A DNA stretch of 64,000 nucleotides from Mastigocoleus testarum BC008. Its GTDB lineage: Bacteria > Cyanobacteriota > Cyanobacteriia > Cyanobacteriales > Nostocaceae. The notes under the pieces are model-generated. The model was not told the origin of the DNA. It made no database searches and worked only from the letters and a program-made list of their open reading frames with translations. Every line of letters begins with the position of its first letter. Positions within the stretch are counted from its first letter, which is position 1. Of this stretch, positions 63,666 to 64,000 are shown piece by piece. The stretch covers positions 95,528 to 159,527 of the forward strand of contig NZ_LMTZ01000045.1 in assembly GCF_001456025.1 (NCBI RefSeq). Direction: 5' to 3'. A program made the translations under genes and the position numbers.

Positions 63666-64000
63666 TTGGCTGCAATCAGAGTTCGTCAACATGTAAATCC
63701 ACTTTCCCGCAAATACCAACAAAAAATTACTGCGATTGATTGGGAGAAAATTTATGCTCAACCAAAGCAACCACTGCTTCTCGATATTGGTTGTGCAAGA
63801 GGAAAATTTATATTGAACATGGCGCAAGTGGAACCGGATTGGAATTTTCTTGGTTTGGAAATTCGAGAACCTTTAGTTCATGACGCCAATTATTGGCGAG
63901 ATTCCTTGGGGTTGAACAATCTTCATTATTTGTTTTCCAACACTAACAACCCATTACGAGATATGTTATCTTCTTTACCTAAAGGTGTTTTACAACGGGT
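63666..64000 (+). CDS. trmB: tRNA (guanine-N7)-methyltransferase, 3' end outside window
   Basis: A partial protein of 111 visible residues starting at TTG 63666: [17 protein letters not shown], then the SAM-binding motif [18 protein letters not shown] and [17 protein letters not shown], the TrmB pattern. An ATG at 63657 is followed at once by a stop, and AAAGGA ten bases before the TTG supports that start. It methylates G46 of tRNA. The gene continues past the window edge. Confidence 0.88.
   Translation, partial: MAAIRVRQHVNPLSRKYQQKITAIDWEKIYAQPKQPLLLDIGCARGKFILNMAQVEPDWNFLGLEIREPLVHDANYWRDSLGLNNLHYLFSNTNNPLRDMLSSLPKGVLQR

Noticed and set aside
1..64000. tRNA or rRNA genes
   Set aside because: I looked for TPsiC-arm sequences (GTTCGAATC, GTTCAAATC types) and their complements; the few matches lie inside coding genes and lack cloverleaf context.

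Overview
The window is chromosomal DNA from a cyanobacterium, most likely a filamentous, heterocyst-type (Nostocales-like) one. The evidence is: oxygenic-photosynthesis genes (psbY, CP12, a CCB2/CCB4-type cytochrome b6 heme-attachment factor); several families I know almost only from cyanobacteria and plastids (DUF3155, DUF3611, DUF3177, TIGR02652); many copies of the HIP1 octamer GCGATCGC; and intergenic stretches of 7-bp short tandem repeats (TAATAAG, GATAACT, AGGAGTA, ATTACCA types) of the STRR kind described from Nostoc/Calothrix relatives. No rRNA, tRNA or CRISPR array was recognised. Exact species cannot be told from sequence reading alone.

Layout. 1-3.9 kb: a MacA/MacB-type ABC exporter split into three genes (adaptor, permease, ATPase), separated by repeat-filled gaps that supply the stop codon of one gene and the start of another. 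4-9.1 kb: an FAD-dependent geranylgeranyl-reductase-family oxidoreductase, an FHA protein and a U32 peptidase-like protein. 9.3-13.7 kb: a CBS-PAS-histidine-kinase-receiver hybrid kinase followed by a decayed tandem duplicate. That duplicate carries a 177-bp relic of the U32 gene and a kinase copy cut off after the PAS domain by a one-base deletion. 14-18 kb: a thiamine-diphosphate 2-oxoacid decarboxylase, a membrane protein and a dGTPase. 18.3-20.8 kb: two secreted paralogues sharing a C-terminal domain, one with added SLH repeats. 21-25.8 kb: a GAF sensor kinase, DUF3155, the CCB2/4-like protein with a PadR regulator, and DUF3611.

26.3-28.1 kb: an IS605-type element without a TnpA transposase. 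It has tnpB, a divergent ribbon-helix-helix protein with a palindromic operator candidate, matching end hairpins, and a presumed omega-RNA region containing a duplicated 29-bp block. It lies about 100 bp upstream of serS. 28-37 kb: housekeeping genes (serS, rseP, nth, rpsN, aat, a PLP ammonia-lyase, a cobD-like gene, HU). 37-43 kb: a type IV pilus operon, pilM-pilN-pilO-pilQ, on the minus strand. 43.7-54 kb: a secreted TIMP/NTR-like protein, folC, psbY (41 aa), a gamma-carbonic-anhydrase-like protein, TIGR02652, VOC, M16 peptidase, map and amidase. 54.9-64 kb: a CDF transporter, guaA, two conserved small or membrane proteins, CP12, a FIST sensor protein, a metallophosphoesterase whose 3' end overlaps the FIST gene by 135 bp, and the start of trmB.

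Most of the window is ordinary core genome. The parts most worth a second look are the tnpB element with its regulator and operator, the duplicated and decayed kinase locus, the TIMP-like secreted protein, the paired SLH/non-SLH secreted proteins, and several structure-rich intergenic stretches (about 6.1-6.3, 24.5-24.84 and 29.6-29.83 kb) that may encode RNAs.
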